Positions 1 through 11,469 of a stretch of 64,000 bases of DNA are shown piece after piece. The DNA is from Ceratorhiza oryzae-sativae (Eukaryota > Basidiomycota > Agaricomycetes > Cantharellales > Ceratobasidiaceae). The translations under genes and the position numbers were made by a program. The stretch is from assembly GCA_030998015.1 (NCBI GenBank), contig JARWMV010000232.1:3162001-3226000 (forward strand), read 5' to 3'. The notes beneath the pieces are model-generated. The model did not search any database. It had not been told where the DNA came from and saw only the letters and a program-made list of their open reading frames with translations. Within the stretch, counting starts at the first letter, position 1. The number at the start of each line of letters is the position of its first letter.

Positions 1-1
1 G

Positions 2-655
2 CAAAGAGCAGCTTGTCGTGGCTGGTCTGCTGAGCATATAAGTTGGGATACCTTAATGTGGGCTCAGGTCATCTTCTCAGATGAATCAAAATTCAACGTA
101 TTCTCCTCAGATGGATTGGAGTACATGTGGAGATGTCCTGGACAGGTGTACGATCCTAGGTATACAAAGAAGACCATCAAACATGGAGGTGGGAGTGTGA
201 TGGTGTGGGGGTGTATAACCTGGAATGGAGTAGGCCATCTACATTGAATCAAAGGCATCATGAATGCAGTGATGTACATGGAGATATTGAAGGAGGAGTT
301 ACTGGAGACTCTGAAGGACCAGAAACTCAAGCCACATAGTGTTATATTTCAGTGCAACAATGATCCAAAGCATCAATCACACCTAGCATCTGGCTGGCTC
401 AAGGCAAATCATATCAAAGTCCTTCCCTGGCTGTCAAACTCACTGGATATGAACATAATCGAGCATGTGTGGAGCTATCTGGATTGTAAGGTGTGCAAAC
501 GGGCCCTTCGGCCACATAACAAGGATGAATTATGGGAGGCACTGAAGGAGGAGTGGGAGTGCATTGATGCAACTGTGATACAGAACTTGTATTATTCTAT
601 GCCTCTCAGGGTGGCTGAACTACAAGATGCGAGAGGCGATAATACTCACTACTAG
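2..655 (+). pseudogene. Tc1/mariner-type transposase, 5'-truncated by window edge, one in-frame stop
   Basis: The frame is open from the window edge and carries the C-terminal DDE half of a Tc1-like transposase. The first catalytic block is IFSDESKFNV, followed by the usual GGGSVMVWGC stretch, the FQCNNDPKH block and the NIIEHVW block. An in-frame TGA at 245-247 falls where family members usually have a basic residue, consistent with CGA to TGA. The second catalytic Asp of the usual QDNDP motif is Asn here (CNNDP), so the enzyme should be dead even without the stop. Translation otherwise continues to TAG at 653-655. The N-terminal DNA-binding region lies outside the window. Tc1-like identity is clear; the subfamily is not. 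Confidence 0.88.
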
Positions 656-716
656 ATTAGAATGATTTTATGCAAAGTGTTCTGGAAGTTTTGTATGTTT
701 AATACTAGATGGCATT

Positions 717-931
717 TACACACATAAGTCTTGCCTCACACATGCGCAAACAGACTACATGCCACCTTTTGTACTCTCATCACATGAATTCAATTTTTGG
801 TATGTATGTGTGCAGGATCATAATCTACATTATTCATTACTAGCCCTAATCGATATCTTTGCTGGTTTGTGAGAAACAAGCCACACAAGTATTTCTTGTC
901 ACATGAGGCAAGACTTATGTTAGCCAGTGTA
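717..931. mobile_element. Short inverted-repeat element (MITE-like or Tc1 right end)
   Basis: A perfect 17-bp inverted repeat, ACATAAGTCTTGCCTCA at 722-738 and its complement at 904-920, bounds about 200 bp with no reading frame. Both outer ends abut TA (717-718 and 930-931), the Tc1/mariner target. The right arm has six more terminal bases (CACTGGCTA... against CAC...) than the left, so the left end has a small deletion. It may be a small MITE or the subterminal and terminal repeats of the adjacent dead transposon. Confidence 0.55.
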
Positions 932-1543
932 TGCCCAGCCTTGCCACTCAGTAAGTACAACTCTGGTGTATTCCAAGTGCATATATCTAAGGTAACTTAG
1001 GTCAAAAACACACAAGCAGTATCACACCACCAATCTAGAACCCCAGCTTCCTCAGGCTCTGACTTGGGAATGGCCACTTCATTTTTCAACCACACTTTTA
1101 CTCTTCCTGTACCACACTTTAGTCTATACCAGCCTCCACTTTGGTCAATCATTTAACAAATCATACCATTGCTGGAAGAACACATCAACCTGAAAAAGAA
1201 ATTGGGGGCAACTCAGACCATGCTTCAGCTTGCACCTCATGCTCTTGAGGATCTGAAAAGCATCCTTGAGCTCTTCCATACCTATGTCAAAAAACCCAAT
1301 ATATCCTGGACAGAAGCATCAGTCAACATTGCTCTGGCCAAAGATCAGGGTGAGCCACATGCCCAAACCTTATGCTCATGGGCTTGTGCAGTAATTATTG
1401 ACCTGGATTTTACACCCCATGATACCTATGGTCACAGCCAAAATGCATTGATAGTGTCAGAGCTACAACCAAAGAGATAAGTCAAACACCTTAAAGGATG
1501 ATGACAGGTCTATGGGTAACAATGCTGGAGACCTAGGTTACAA
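932..1543. other. Unassigned AT-rich segment with one small ORF
   Basis: An open frame at 1169-1480 (103 codons, + strand) has no motif I recognise. It sits directly upstream of an LTR and may be transposon debris. Nothing else is supported here. Confidence 0.4.
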
Positions 1544-1973
1544 TGTCAAGGGGTAGATGTGCAACAAGGAAGGGTGGTGCAACAAGACATGGATTATGAG
1601 TATATGCACTTGTCCTTAAGAGGACTGGGCAGGAACTATGGACTATGAGTCACACAGGTAGTAGGATGAACAACAGGAGGTCAAGTTCTGAGGCTTAAGG
1701 CTCTCAGACTCTCCCTTATATATTCATACAAATAGCTATATCAAATACACAAATGGTGCAGAGGACTATCATACAATATCAGAATGGTGCCATGTAACAG
1801 AATATTCCAGAAGGTACAAACAGAACATCAACAACAACAAAGTCATGTGATCATGTAAGTAATTCCATGCATATATCTCATTAAACAGGATTTGTCTGAA
1901 AAGGAAGAAGCAAGAGATATTTTAAATATAGAAAATTCATAATAAAATCTGTGCCATAGTCTAGGCCATGACA
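1544..1973 (-). repeat. Ty3/Gypsy family G3 LTR (3' LTR)
   Basis: On the minus strand this begins TGTCATGGCCTAG and ends CCTTGACA, giving TGTCA...TGACA ends and about 430 bp. It follows a polypurine tract and the chromodomain end of a Gypsy pol on its internal side. A diverged second copy lies at about 6900-7336. No matching TSD was found. Confidence 0.72.
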
Positions 1974-1989
1974 CTTCCCCCCATTAAGG
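1974..1989 (-). promoter_or_regulatory. Polypurine tract of the G3 Gypsy element
   Basis: The minus strand reads TTAATGGGGGGAAG immediately before the TGTCATGG start of the 3' LTR, the expected place for the plus-strand primer. Confidence 0.7.
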
Positions 1990-3095
1990 TCCAAGTGCAT
2001 TGGGATGGAGTTGGTGGAATTCTTTTACCCTTTCAGGGGCATTCTTGAGTTCAGCCTTAGGTAGCCATAGATTTTCTTCTGGCCCATAGCCCTTCCACTT
2101 GACATAGTATTACAGTCTCCTACCAACCTTTCAAGAGTCAAGGATTTCTTCCACCTCAAATTCTTTTTCTCTCTCAGGAGTGACTACCAGTGGTACAGGT
2201 ACTGGTTGCTGGTTATAGTCATCCACTGGTTTGGGAAATAGGAGCAAAGTGTGGAATACAGGGTGAACTTTCATGGATTTAGGTAGTTCCAATTTGAAAG
2301 TATGTTTCCCAATTTGTTCCAGCACCTTGTATGGTCCAAAACACCTGTCATCCAATTTTTTAGAAGGGTGTATGGTTTTGATATTTGAGCTGTCTAGGAA
2401 AACCTTTGATCTGACTTTGATCTTGGGGGCTTCACAATGCTTCTGATTATAATATTTGGAGTATGTTTGGTTTGCAATTGTTAGAGCTGCTTTGGCCTCT
2501 TCATGGATTTCTTTGAGGTGTTCAGCATATTGATCAGCAGCAGGTACCTGGCTTTCTCTGGTATTACCCACAGTGTCACAAACTGACACACATATATCCA
2601 CTCTATAATATTTTCTTGATTTACTACATTTCATGAGACCATTTTCAAAACATACTTGCCTTTTATGGTATATCTGTGTCATGTGATTCAGGGGATCTTC
2701 CAGACCAATAACCAAGATGTATTTCAACTCTGATGTGAAATTCTGCAGTTCTGCAGTTGCTTCTATTGCTTCTATCTCTTATCGGTCATGACTCACTGTA
2801 TGGACTTGTTTGTTATGATGTGGCTTGTATCATGTATATAAACCAGGTCAAGTTTGCAGAGGATTCCTCAAGAACTTGACCTCTTATGGAATACAAGTTC
2901 TTTTCTTTTCTTACTATTTTCTTCATCACCTGACTTGTTGTCATCGACACACAGTGAAATCTGGGTTGTAACCATAGCAGGTAAAGAACAGCAAATGGTT
3001 TGCTCCTGAGTGCTTCCCATTGTTGTATGCAAATTCTGCCATAGGCAATGCTGCAACCCAATCTGTCTGTCCATGATTTATGCAATGACAAAGGT
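1979..3095 (-). pseudogene. Ty3/Gypsy (G3) integrase core end plus chromodomain, interrupted by a solo LTR
   Basis: Minus-strand segment in two blocks separated by the solo LTR at 2574-2949. The upstream block (3080 to 2955) reads LCHCINHGQTDW, then AEFAYNNG and YGYNP, the end of a Gypsy integrase core. The downstream block has the IN C-terminal region (KVHPVFH, FGPYKVLEQIG) and a chromodomain with YYVKWKGYGPEENLW. Removing the LTR plus one CACAG copy restores the frame exactly across the junction. Two in-frame stops lie at the chromodomain border (TGA, then TAA), at positions where Arg (CGA) and Gln (CAA) fit the family. The 5' part of pol is missing: the element is cut at 3095 by LTR copy A. 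Confidence 0.85.
2574..2949 (+). repeat. Solo LTR of the 376-bp-LTR Gypsy family (G1) with 5-bp TSD
   Basis: 376 bp starting TGTCACAAACTGACAC and ending TCGACA. It is flanked by perfect CACAG duplications at 2569-2573 and 2950-2954. It matches, colinearly, the LTR at 13615-13990 that follows the G1 integrase. It lies in the opposite orientation to the integrase gene it interrupts, and there is no internal sequence, so it is a solo LTR. Confidence 0.93.
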
Positions 3096-5850
3096 TGTTA
3101 TGGATCACTAACATTTTTCTATTATTTTAGTCTGCTCTCCCAACCTCAAGCAATGCCTCTGTAATTGTCTTGAAATTAAATGAATTTGTATGTGTCTGAA
3201 TTTGTACTATTTGTGTTCCATTAAATAGTACAAAATATCCTCTTTCCAATGGATATTTTATTGTGATTTTATCTTAAGAACTCAGAGAGATATAGAGGTT
3301 GCAATATTTCCTCTTATCAGGAGATATTGATTACAACATTGCACTACTCATATCTTGGCAACCGCTTACGCTATCAAAGCGATCTTGTGCTCTATCGATA
3401 GCTAATCTTTGGCGGTATCTGCTGCCCGAAGATCGTCACGACCCACTGGATCCTTGCACCAGAATGGCCTGAAGATCATTAGAATCTCACTGGACCATCA
3501 ATCAAGATCTAATGACTCCAGTGAGTCAGGAGAGCTTCCCAAATTGATCCAGAAGCTTCTCTGACTCACTTATGACTCACTGAGATGTAGCCTCCATTCA
3601 TTACATGTATATACTATGATAATATGATCTACAAGCCAATAGCAGGTCTCAGATGCATCAATGCCTTTGATCCACACCCTGTCTTTACTCTTTTATCCTA
3701 TACTGGGCTAGGGTGTACCCCAAGTATAGCAGTACCTTCTTTTGATGATTGCACTGGCATGCATGCATCTATTTGGCTTTGGAATGCCCTCCTCAGGGTA
3801 TAAAAGGACCTCCTCTGAGGCCCTTCCAGACCACCTTCCCTCCTCTACTCAACCCAGACCAGTTATTGGTTTCTTTTCTCTTTCTATTTCTCTTGTCTGT
3901 GTGTGATTTCTTATATAACTAGTACTGAGGAATAAAGTACCATATTAGTTATATACTGTCTGAGTCATTGTATCTTATATACATAGATATATAAGGTTAC
4001 AATATTGCCTGATTGAGTGTGACATTGAGTACCAGCTAGAGGTGCTGTGCCAGGCTCCTGCAGCCAGAACTTGCCAGAATTCTGGCTAAAATTCCAGCAA
4101 ATTCCAGCATGCCAGTTGCCAGTGCAGGTGCCAGAATAGCCTCAAGGGTGCTGGAGTCCTAGGCGGAGTCCTGCAGTACTGGCATACCTGCATACCTGCA
4201 TACCTGAATACTGGCACATTGTCACCTGTACATGACCACCACGGATTGCATATATTAAGCACTCATAAAATGCGCAAAATTCAGCGGATCAAATTGTACT
4301 TTACTTGATTACAAACGGTTAAGAAATGAGCAGTATCGGCGCAGAATCGTCTAAGAAAAATATTCAGGGGGATGCGCAGATGTTCAAGCTCGCTATCCTG
4401 AGCTCTAATTGGGGCGATATACATACCAATCGACTCGTCTCACTGAGAGGAATCGAATGCACATATTTTCATAATAAACGAACGCTTTTATCGAAAGTTA
4501 TCAGCGATATAAAGGGGGAAACCCCTGAACAGCGCCACAAGCGCTAGTGAAACCAGCCGTGCAAACCTCGCTCCCTTGCGCGGAGTCGATGCGCATTATC
4601 ATAAGGACTCTATATACCAAAAACCAGCCTGATTGAAGGTGTTTTAGCTGGTGAAACTGGGGGAACAGCGCCCCTGATGCTGAAAACCCCCTGAAATGTG
4701 CCATGGACACCCACACAGTGCTATTCTGGCTTTCTTAGTATCACAGACAGATTCAGGGATGCTTATTGCCCTATCTCAGGTACCTGAAACATCTGGAACA
4801 AGCTTATAACATAAATTTCCGACCATGTGCAGTGATTCTGCTGGGTTGACAGTGAGGTTGCCTGCACACACCCCGGTTCATAGTTATCCAGTCAATGTAT
4901 TTACTAGATATAATGTCAGTAGGGGTTTTTCAAGCTCAGGAGAAAGGCTAGCTGGTCGGATAAGCTTCAAACAGCTTTCTTTGTGGTGAAATAGCATGTG
5001 CGCATTTCCCAGAATATTTCCTGAGCATCAATTTGGAGCGAACTATGCGTTATCGAATTTTTTGCGCGGAGCAAATGACATATCTGTGATCTCCTGATTT
5101 TTGCGCATTTAATGAGCTACTTTGCGAGAGATTGTGGTGAGGTTTATGGCCCTGGAAATGTTGGCCACAAAGACCTGAACAAAAGAACTGCGTAAAATTT
5201 GCCAGAATGAATTTCGTATGAAACGTGCTCTATATCATTGGAATGCTCTCTCTTCTGCGCATCTAATGAGCTATTACACAACTTGATGTGGTGAGTTCTG
5301 ACCATAGCCAGTTGCAGGAGTCCCGGGATTCTGGCATGCTCCTGCACCTGCCAGAATTCTGGCACGGACTCCAGCAACTGGCAAGCCAGTGCCAGTGCCA
5401 GTGCCAGAATGGCCAAAAAGCGCAGGAGTCCTGCTGCAGGTGCCGGAGTCCTGCAAAATTCTGGCACAGCTTCTCTAGTACCAGCTATTAGAGGAAATCT
5501 AAGTACCTGTAGCTGAGGAAGTACACACATTAGGCAGCCCACCATCTATCCTATAAGCTATTGCTTAAGTCTAGTATTAAGATTAGTATCAGTTAGTCCA
5601 AGCAACTAGGGCTGAACTACATTTAAGATATCTAAGGGAACCTGACCATAGTAGTCTTGCTCTTTATACCTATAAATTAGTCAGTTTACACTGTGAAAGA
5701 TTAAGACCACCTTGAGTGTTACTTGATTGCATTGCAACTACTTTAAGCCTTCTTACTCTAGTCTAAGAAGTATAGAGTACAATTAGTGTATACTAACATA
5801 TCTACATCTGCTTAAGCTCTAGATATTCAAGTGTACCCTGACCTGTAACA
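3096..5850 (+). repeat. Long LTR copy A (about 1.3-kb family), split by a hAT element
   Basis: Starts TGTTATGGATCACTAAC and ends GACCTGTAACA. Real LTR sequence is 3096-4036 and 5478-5850, about 1.31 kb, interrupted by a 1,441-bp insertion. It contains a TATA-like GGGTATAAAAGG at about 3799 and AATAAA-type signals near 3930, as an LTR promoter/terminator should. The left flank is AAGGT and the right is TGGTC, so no TSD remains; the right end is fused directly to truncated copy B in inverse orientation. Confidence 0.9.
4037..5477. mobile_element. Non-autonomous hAT-type transposon nested in LTR A
   Basis: The inserted segment has imperfect terminal inverted repeats, TAGAGGTGCTGTGCCAG at the left and, reverse-complemented, TAGAGAAGCTGTGCCAG at the right. 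An exact 8-bp TSD GTACCAGC lies at 4029-4036 and 5478-5485. The empty site is visible in the sister LTRs, for example at about 11106-11114. TAGAG-type ends and an 8-bp TSD are hAT hallmarks. Both ends are rich in CCAG/CTGG motifs (a run of CCAGTG units near 5390-5415), typical of hAT subterminal transposase sites. No transposase-like frame lies inside; the longest open frames are short and unrecognised. Confidence 0.9.
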
Positions 5851-6248
5851 TGGTCCAGTAAGATTCTAATGATCTTCAGGCCATTCCGGTGCAAGGATCT
5901 GGTGGATCACGACAGTCTTCGGGCAGCAGATACCGCCAAAAATTAGCTATCGATAGAGCATAAGATTGCTTTGATAGCATAAGTGGTTGCCGAGATATGA
6001 GTGGTGCGATGTTGTAATCAATATCTCCTGATAAGAGGAAATATTGCAACCTCTATATCTCTCTGAGTTCTTAAGATAAAATCACAATAAAATATGCATT
6101 GGAAAGAGTTTTGTAATATTTAATGGAACACAAATAGTACAAATTCAGACACACACAAATTCATTTAATTTCAAGAAAATTACAGAGGCATTGCTTGAGT
6201 TTGGCAAAGCAGACTAAAATAATAGAAAAATCTTAGTGATCCATAACA
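5851..6248 (-). repeat. Long LTR copy B, truncated
   Basis: The reverse complement matches the first 400 bp or so of the long LTR, ending in CCATAACA at 6248. It is joined to the end of LTR A at 5850/5851 with no spacer, so the A/B border is a rearrangement breakpoint. Confidence 0.88.
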
Positions 6249-6600
6249 GGGGTTGAGATGGTTGTACAGGAGGGGGTGCTTGTGGGACAGGCACAACTTG
6301 GTCCCCAGTCAGGGCATATAAGGTTTGTTGGATTTGCACTAAGATACCACTCAGGGTATTAAGGTTCACTGCCAGGCCATTGACCTTTGCATTGGTAGCA
6401 TGAATTTCATTGGTAATCTGTTGTTGCACATCATTGTGCCTTGTTGTAGCATTCATGTCAATGTTGCTGACATCAGATTGGAGTGCCCCAATGGCATCAC
6501 TGATAGTGTCAATATTTGAGCACAAATATTGGATCTGTCCTTTGGTTGTGTAGGTTGCCCATATTGGCTGCATTGGTGTGGCCCCTTGAGAGGTGGACAT
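6249..6600 (-). pseudogene. Ty3/Gypsy gag N-terminal fragment (G3-like)
   Basis: A minus-strand frame starting MSTSQGATPMQPIW, with a heptad-like Leu/Ile/Asn-rich helical stretch and a Pro-rich PVPQAPPPVQPS segment before it runs into LTR B. This looks like the coiled-coil N-terminus of a Gypsy gag. The rest of gag, protease, RT, RNase H and most of integrase of this element are missing; the next G3 sequence is the integrase end left of 3095. Assignment to G3 rests on the neighbouring G3-type LTR. Confidence 0.6.
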
Positions 6601-6899
6601 GTTGGAAGGGAACTGAGAAATCTAATTCAATCAATGAAGGCAGTAGGCTAGTACAGGAAAGTTTTGGGGTGTGCAGTTTCTGTAGAATTTCTGCTTGCTG
6701 TTTACATTAATTTCAAAAATTGGGTAGTACTTTTTGCCCCAAAAGAATAGGCTAATGTCCTTAAAATCCAAGCACCCCTTCTCAAATTCATCCTGGTATA
6801 GTATTGGGATCTCTGTCAGAGCTGATGACCTGAACAGTAACAACTAATGCTGGTGAGGTGAAGGCAGATCCAAGGGCTGTAGTGCCAAGGATCAAGACT
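6601..6899 (-). other. Probable 5' leader between G3-type LTR and gag
   Basis: About 300 bp between the gag start codon and the diverged LTR, with no convincing frame. A precise primer-binding site could not be fixed. Confidence 0.35.
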
Positions 6900-7336
6900 G
6901 CAACATCTAAGGGGGGACATGCAGTGAGGAGGATGGTTGTGATGACATGCAGAGGGGTTTTAGAGGTGCACTTGACCTTAAGAGGTCTGGGCAGAGACTG
7001 CTTGGCTTGGTGACCATGCAGGTAGAAGGTAGATGATCAACAGGAGGTTGATTTCTGAGGCTTAAGGCTCTCAGACTCTCCCTTACATATTCAAAAGCAA
7101 GGCAGTACATGTGAAATAGGAAGCCCTATGTAAATCATATGATAATAGGAATGGTGCCATGTCAACAGAATATTCTGGAACACATCAACAATGGTCAACA
7201 ACAACAAGGTCATGTGACACAGTCAATTATTCTATGCATGTATCTGAATAAATGGGATTTGTCCATAAAGCAGAAAAATTAAAAATAAATTGTATTAAAT
7301 TTGGATAAATTTGTGCTCATAGTCTAGGCCATGACA
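6900..7336 (-). repeat. Diverged G3-type LTR
   Basis: Shares blocks such as GAGGCTTAAGGCTCTCAGAC, ACTCTCCCTTA and TAGTCTAGGCCATGACA with the LTR at 1544-1973. The 7336 end is clear (TGTCATGG on the minus strand); the 6900 end is approximate because the terminal 60 bp are diverged. Confidence 0.65.
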
Positions 7337-7348
7337 ATCTCCTTCAAC

Positions 7349-7534
7349 TTAGTTTGGTCCTGGCAAAGTGGTTCCAGGTAACATTGTCTCAAGGTGTTGT
7401 TGTGCAACAACCTCAATTTCTGGTTCAGGTGCAGGAGACAGCATGCCACTAAGTTGGTGGTTAAAAGGGGATGGTGAGGGAGCTAAGGATCAGGCATACT
7501 GTTGGCCAATAGACTGCAAGTATAGGTGGCTTAG
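7349..7534 (-). pseudogene. 3' end of a retroelement ORF
   Basis: The minus strand reads an open frame containing LSGMLSPAPEPEIEVV, ending in TAA at 7349-7351, then GTTGAAGGAGAT directly before TGTCATGG. That is the layout of ORF end, polypurine tract and 3' LTR, so the LTR at 6900-7336 may be shared by two elements. The protein itself is not recognised. Confidence 0.4.
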
Positions 7535-8842
7535 TGTTACAGGTCAGGGTACACTTGAATATCTAGAACTTAAGCAAATGTAGATATGTTAGTATACACT
7601 AATCATACTCAATACTTCTTAGACTAGAGTAAGAAGGCTCAAAGTAGTTGCAATGCAATCAAGTAACACTCAAGGTAGTCTTAATCTTTCACAGTGTAAA
7701 CTGACTAATTTATAGGTTTAAAGAGCAAGACTACTATGGTCAGGTTCCCTTAGATATCTTAAATGTAGTTCAGCCCTAGTTGCTTGGACTAACTGATACT
7801 AATCTTAATACTAGACTTAAGCAATAGCTTATAGGATAGATGGTGGGCTGCCTAATGTGTGTACTTCCTCAGCTACAGGTACTTAGATTTCCTCTAATAG
7901 CTGGTACTCAATGTCACACTCAATCAGGCAATATTGTAACCTTATATATCTATGTATATAAGATACAATGACTCAGACAATATATAACTAATATGGTACT
8001 TTATTCCTCAGTACTAGTTATATAAGAAATCACACACAGACAAGAGAAATAGAAAGAGAAAAGAAACCAATAACTGGTCTGGGTTGAGTAGAGGAGGGAA
8101 GGTGGTCTGGAAGGGCCTCAGAGGAGGTCATTTTATACCCTGAGGAGGGCATTCCAAAGCCAAATAGATGCATGCATGCCAGTGCAATCATCAAAAGAAG
8201 GTACTGCTATACTTGGGGTACACCCTAGCCCAGTATAGGATAAAAGAGTAAAGACAGGGTGTGGATCAAAGGCATTGATGCATCTGAGACCTGCTATTGG
8301 CTTGTAGATCATATTATCATAGTATATACATGTAATGAATGGAGGCTACATCTCAGTGAGTCATAAGGTGAGTCAGAGAAGCTTCTGGATCAATTTGGGA
8401 AGCTCTCCTGACTCACTGGAGTCATTAGATCTTGATTGATGGTCCAGTGAGATTCTAATGATCTTCAGGCCATTCTGGTGCAAGGATCCAGTGGGTCGTG
8501 ACGATCTTCGGGCAGCAGATACCGCCAAAGATTAGCTATCGATAGAGCACAAGATCGCTTTGATAGCGTAAGCGGTTGCCGAGATATGAGCGGTGCGATG
8601 TTGTAATCAATATCTCCTGATAAGAGGAAATATCGCAACCTCTGTATCTCTCTGAGATCTTATTGTAAAAACTTAATAAAATATGCGTTGGAGAGCGGGA
8701 AATTTGTACTATTTAATGGAACGGAAAATAGTACAATTCAGAGCGCATACAAATTCAAGTATTTCACAATTTAATTACAGAGGCATCGCTTGAGGTTGGC
8801 AGAGCAGACTAAAATAATAGAAAATGTTAGTGATCCATAACA
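7535..8842 (-). repeat. Long LTR copy C
   Basis: 1,308 bp, complete, TGTTATGG...CTGTAACA in minus orientation. Flanks are CTTAG (left) and GGTTG (right). The right flank is the inverse of CAACC found after LTR D, so C and D carry the two halves of one TSD. Over a 97-bp stretch (3394-3490 in A) it is identical to copy A. Confidence 0.93.
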
Positions 8843-10167
8843 GGTTGGTAGGGGTTGGCCATTCAACAGCTTTTTCAACCTTGGCTGGGTCTACTTTAAT
8901 TCCCTGGGGAGTCACTACTATTCCCAGGTAACAACTTTGGTGACATTGAAAACACATTTCTCCAGGGTGCAGTATAGGCCAGCTTTTTGGAGACAATGCA
9001 AGACTTCTTTGACATGTTCATCATGTTCTTCTTGGCTTTTGGAGAACACTAATATGTTGTCCATATAGATTACAACATAAATGCCCTCAATGTCTTGGAA
9101 CTCTTCCTGGATCATGGCCATGAAGGTTCCTGGTGTGTTCTTTTGGCTGAATTGCATGACTAAGGGCTTGTACAGCCCATATTTGGTTTTAAAAGCAGCC
9201 TTCCATTCATCTCCTTCCCAAATTTGTATGAGGTTGAAACCCCACTTTAGATCAAACTTGGTGAATATCTTTGCCCCACACAAAGTCTCCACAATATCAT
9301 TGATGCATGGGAGTGGGTACACATTGGAGACAGTCATTTCATTTAGCCACCAGTAGTCAATGCACATGCGCAGCTTCCCACTCTTTTTTTTAACAAATAT
9401 GACTGGGGATGCCATTGGTGACCTTGAGGGTCTGATATGCCCTGCTTTCAGTTGGCAGTCCAAGGTTTTGCGCAATTCTGCATCTTCCTTGACACCCACA
9501 CTGTATATGGGGCCATGCCTTGGCTTGGCATCCAACTTTAAATCTATCTCCATATCCCACTTCCTATGGGGTGGTAATGGCTGGATGTCATCTTCTTCAG
9601 TGAATATTTTCTGGAATTCTTTATATTTTGCTGGGAGGGAGTCTAGGGAGTCCAACTGGAGCTCCTTGGGTTTGTTTGTGCACATGTGTAAGGGTTTTGT
9701 GATGCAGTGCTTCAAGCATATTGGCAAGTTGAACTTCATGTCCTTTCCATCCCAATCAATGTCAGGGTTATCAAATTTGAGCCATGACATGCCCAGGACT
9801 AAATCATTTTTGCCAACATTCACAATGTAAGCACTGAGAATTTCTTGGTGCTCCTGAATGCACAACTCAAAGGTGCAATAGTGGGTCACAGACCCTGAGT
9901 TGATCTCCCTTCCATTGATTACTTGTAGGTTTTTTGGTGTTTTTAGGGAGACAGTAGGGATACAATATTTTTTAATGAGGTCTTCATGTATAAATACTGA
10001 TGTGGCCCCTGAATCAATCATGGCCCATCTGTTGAATTTTTTCATACTATATGCAGACTTGTGTTCAGGGGTTGTGCGCACTGGGAATGCATGAAAGAAA
10101 AACTGAAGTTGTGATTGGTTTCCTAATGACATACATTCCATTTCCATATTTTTATTTTCATTCTGTG
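8843..10167 (-). pseudogene. Ty3/Gypsy (G1) protease-reverse transcriptase segment, inverted
   Basis: A minus-strand frame of about 420 codons. The retroviral-type protease has the active-site motif MIDSGAT. It is followed by the RT fingers and palm (KKKSGKLRMCIDYWWLN, FDLKWGFN, VVIYMDNILVFSKS) and stops at EWPTPTN against LTR C. The normal YxDD catalytic box is YMDN, so the last Asp is lost, and the usual CxDYRxLN box has Trp for Arg. The RT end joins in frame and in register with the RNase H start at 11470 (next codons PTKVLEGLGFANW). The two pieces are therefore halves of one pol gene, this half being inverted between LTRs C and D. Confidence 0.9.
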
Positions 10168-11469
10168 TGTTATGGATCACTAACATTTTCTATTATTTTA
10201 GTCTGCTCTGCCAACCTCAAGCGATGCCTCTGTAATTAAATTGTGAAATACTCGAATTTGTATGCACTCTCAATTGTACTATTTTCTGTTCCATTGAATA
10301 GTACAAATTTCCCGCTCTCCAACACATATTTTATTAAGTTTTTACGATAAGATCTCAGAGAGATACAGAGGTTGCAATATTTCCTCTTATCAGGAGATAT
10401 TGATTACAACATTGCACCGCTCATATCTCGGCAACCGCTTACGCTATCAAAGCGATCTTGTGCTCTATCGATAGCTAATCTTCGGCGGTATCTGCTGCCC
10501 GAAGATCGTCGCGATCCACCGGATCCTCGCGCCGGAATGGCCCGAAGATCATTAGAATCTTACTGGACCATCAATCAAGATCTAATGACTCCAGTGAGTC
10601 AGGAGAGCTTCCCAAATTGATCCAGAAGCTTCTCTGACTCACTTTATACTCACTCACTGAGATGTAGCCTCCATTCATTACATGTATATACTATGATAAT
10701 ATGATCTACAAGCCAATAGCAGGTCTCAGATGCATCAATGCCTTTGATCCACACCCTGTCTTTACTCTTTTATCCTATACTGGGCTAGGGTGTACCCCAA
10801 GTATAGCAGTACCCTCTTTTGATGATCGCACTGGCATGCATGTATCTATTTGGCTCTGGAATGCCCTCCTCAGGGTATAAAAGGACCTCCTCTGAGGCCC
10901 TTCCAGACCACCTCCCTCCTCTACTCAACCCAGACTGGTTATTGGTTTCTTTTCTCTTTCTATTTCTCTTGTCTGTGTGTGATTTCTTATATAACTAGTA
11001 CTGAGGAATAAAGTACCATATTAGTTATATACTGTCTGAGTCATTGTATCTTATATACAGAGATATATAAGGATACAATATTGCCTGATTGAGCATGACA
11101 TTAAGTACCAGCTATTAGAGGAAATCTAAGTACCTGTAGCTGAGGAAGTACACACATTAGGCAGCCCACCATCTATCCTATAAGCTATTGCTTAAGTCTA
11201 GTATTAAGATTAGTATCAGATAGTCCAAGCAACTAGGGCTGAACTACATTTAAGATATCTAAGGGAACCTGACCATAGTAGTCTTGCTCTTTATACCTAT
11301 AAATTAGTCAGTTTACACTGTGAAAGATAATTGAGTTGTTACTTGATGCATTGCAACTACTTTGAGCCTTCTTACTCTAGTCTAAGAAGTATTGAGTATG
11401 ATTAGTGTATACTAACATATCTACATTTGCTTAAGCTCTAGATATTTAAGTGTACCCTGACCCATAACA
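10168..11469 (+). repeat. Long LTR copy D (most CpG-rich copy)
   Basis: 1,302 bp, TGTTATGG...CCATAACA, with a TATA-like box near 10878. Left flank CTGTG, right flank CAACC. Between about 10483 and 10552 it retains eleven CpG sites; the same stretch has four in A and C and none in F. Confidence 0.93.

Noticed and set aside
4326..5545. Small frames within the hAT element as a transposase
   Set aside because: All short, no hAT dimerisation or DDE motif; the element is treated as non-autonomous.
9081..10239. Several + strand frames over the RT segment
   Set aside because: Antisense shadows of the minus-strand protease-RT frame with its intact motifs.
10372..10620. 82-codon frame inside LTR D (also in LTR E)
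   Set aside because: Not open in the other LTR copies; an accident of LTR sequence.
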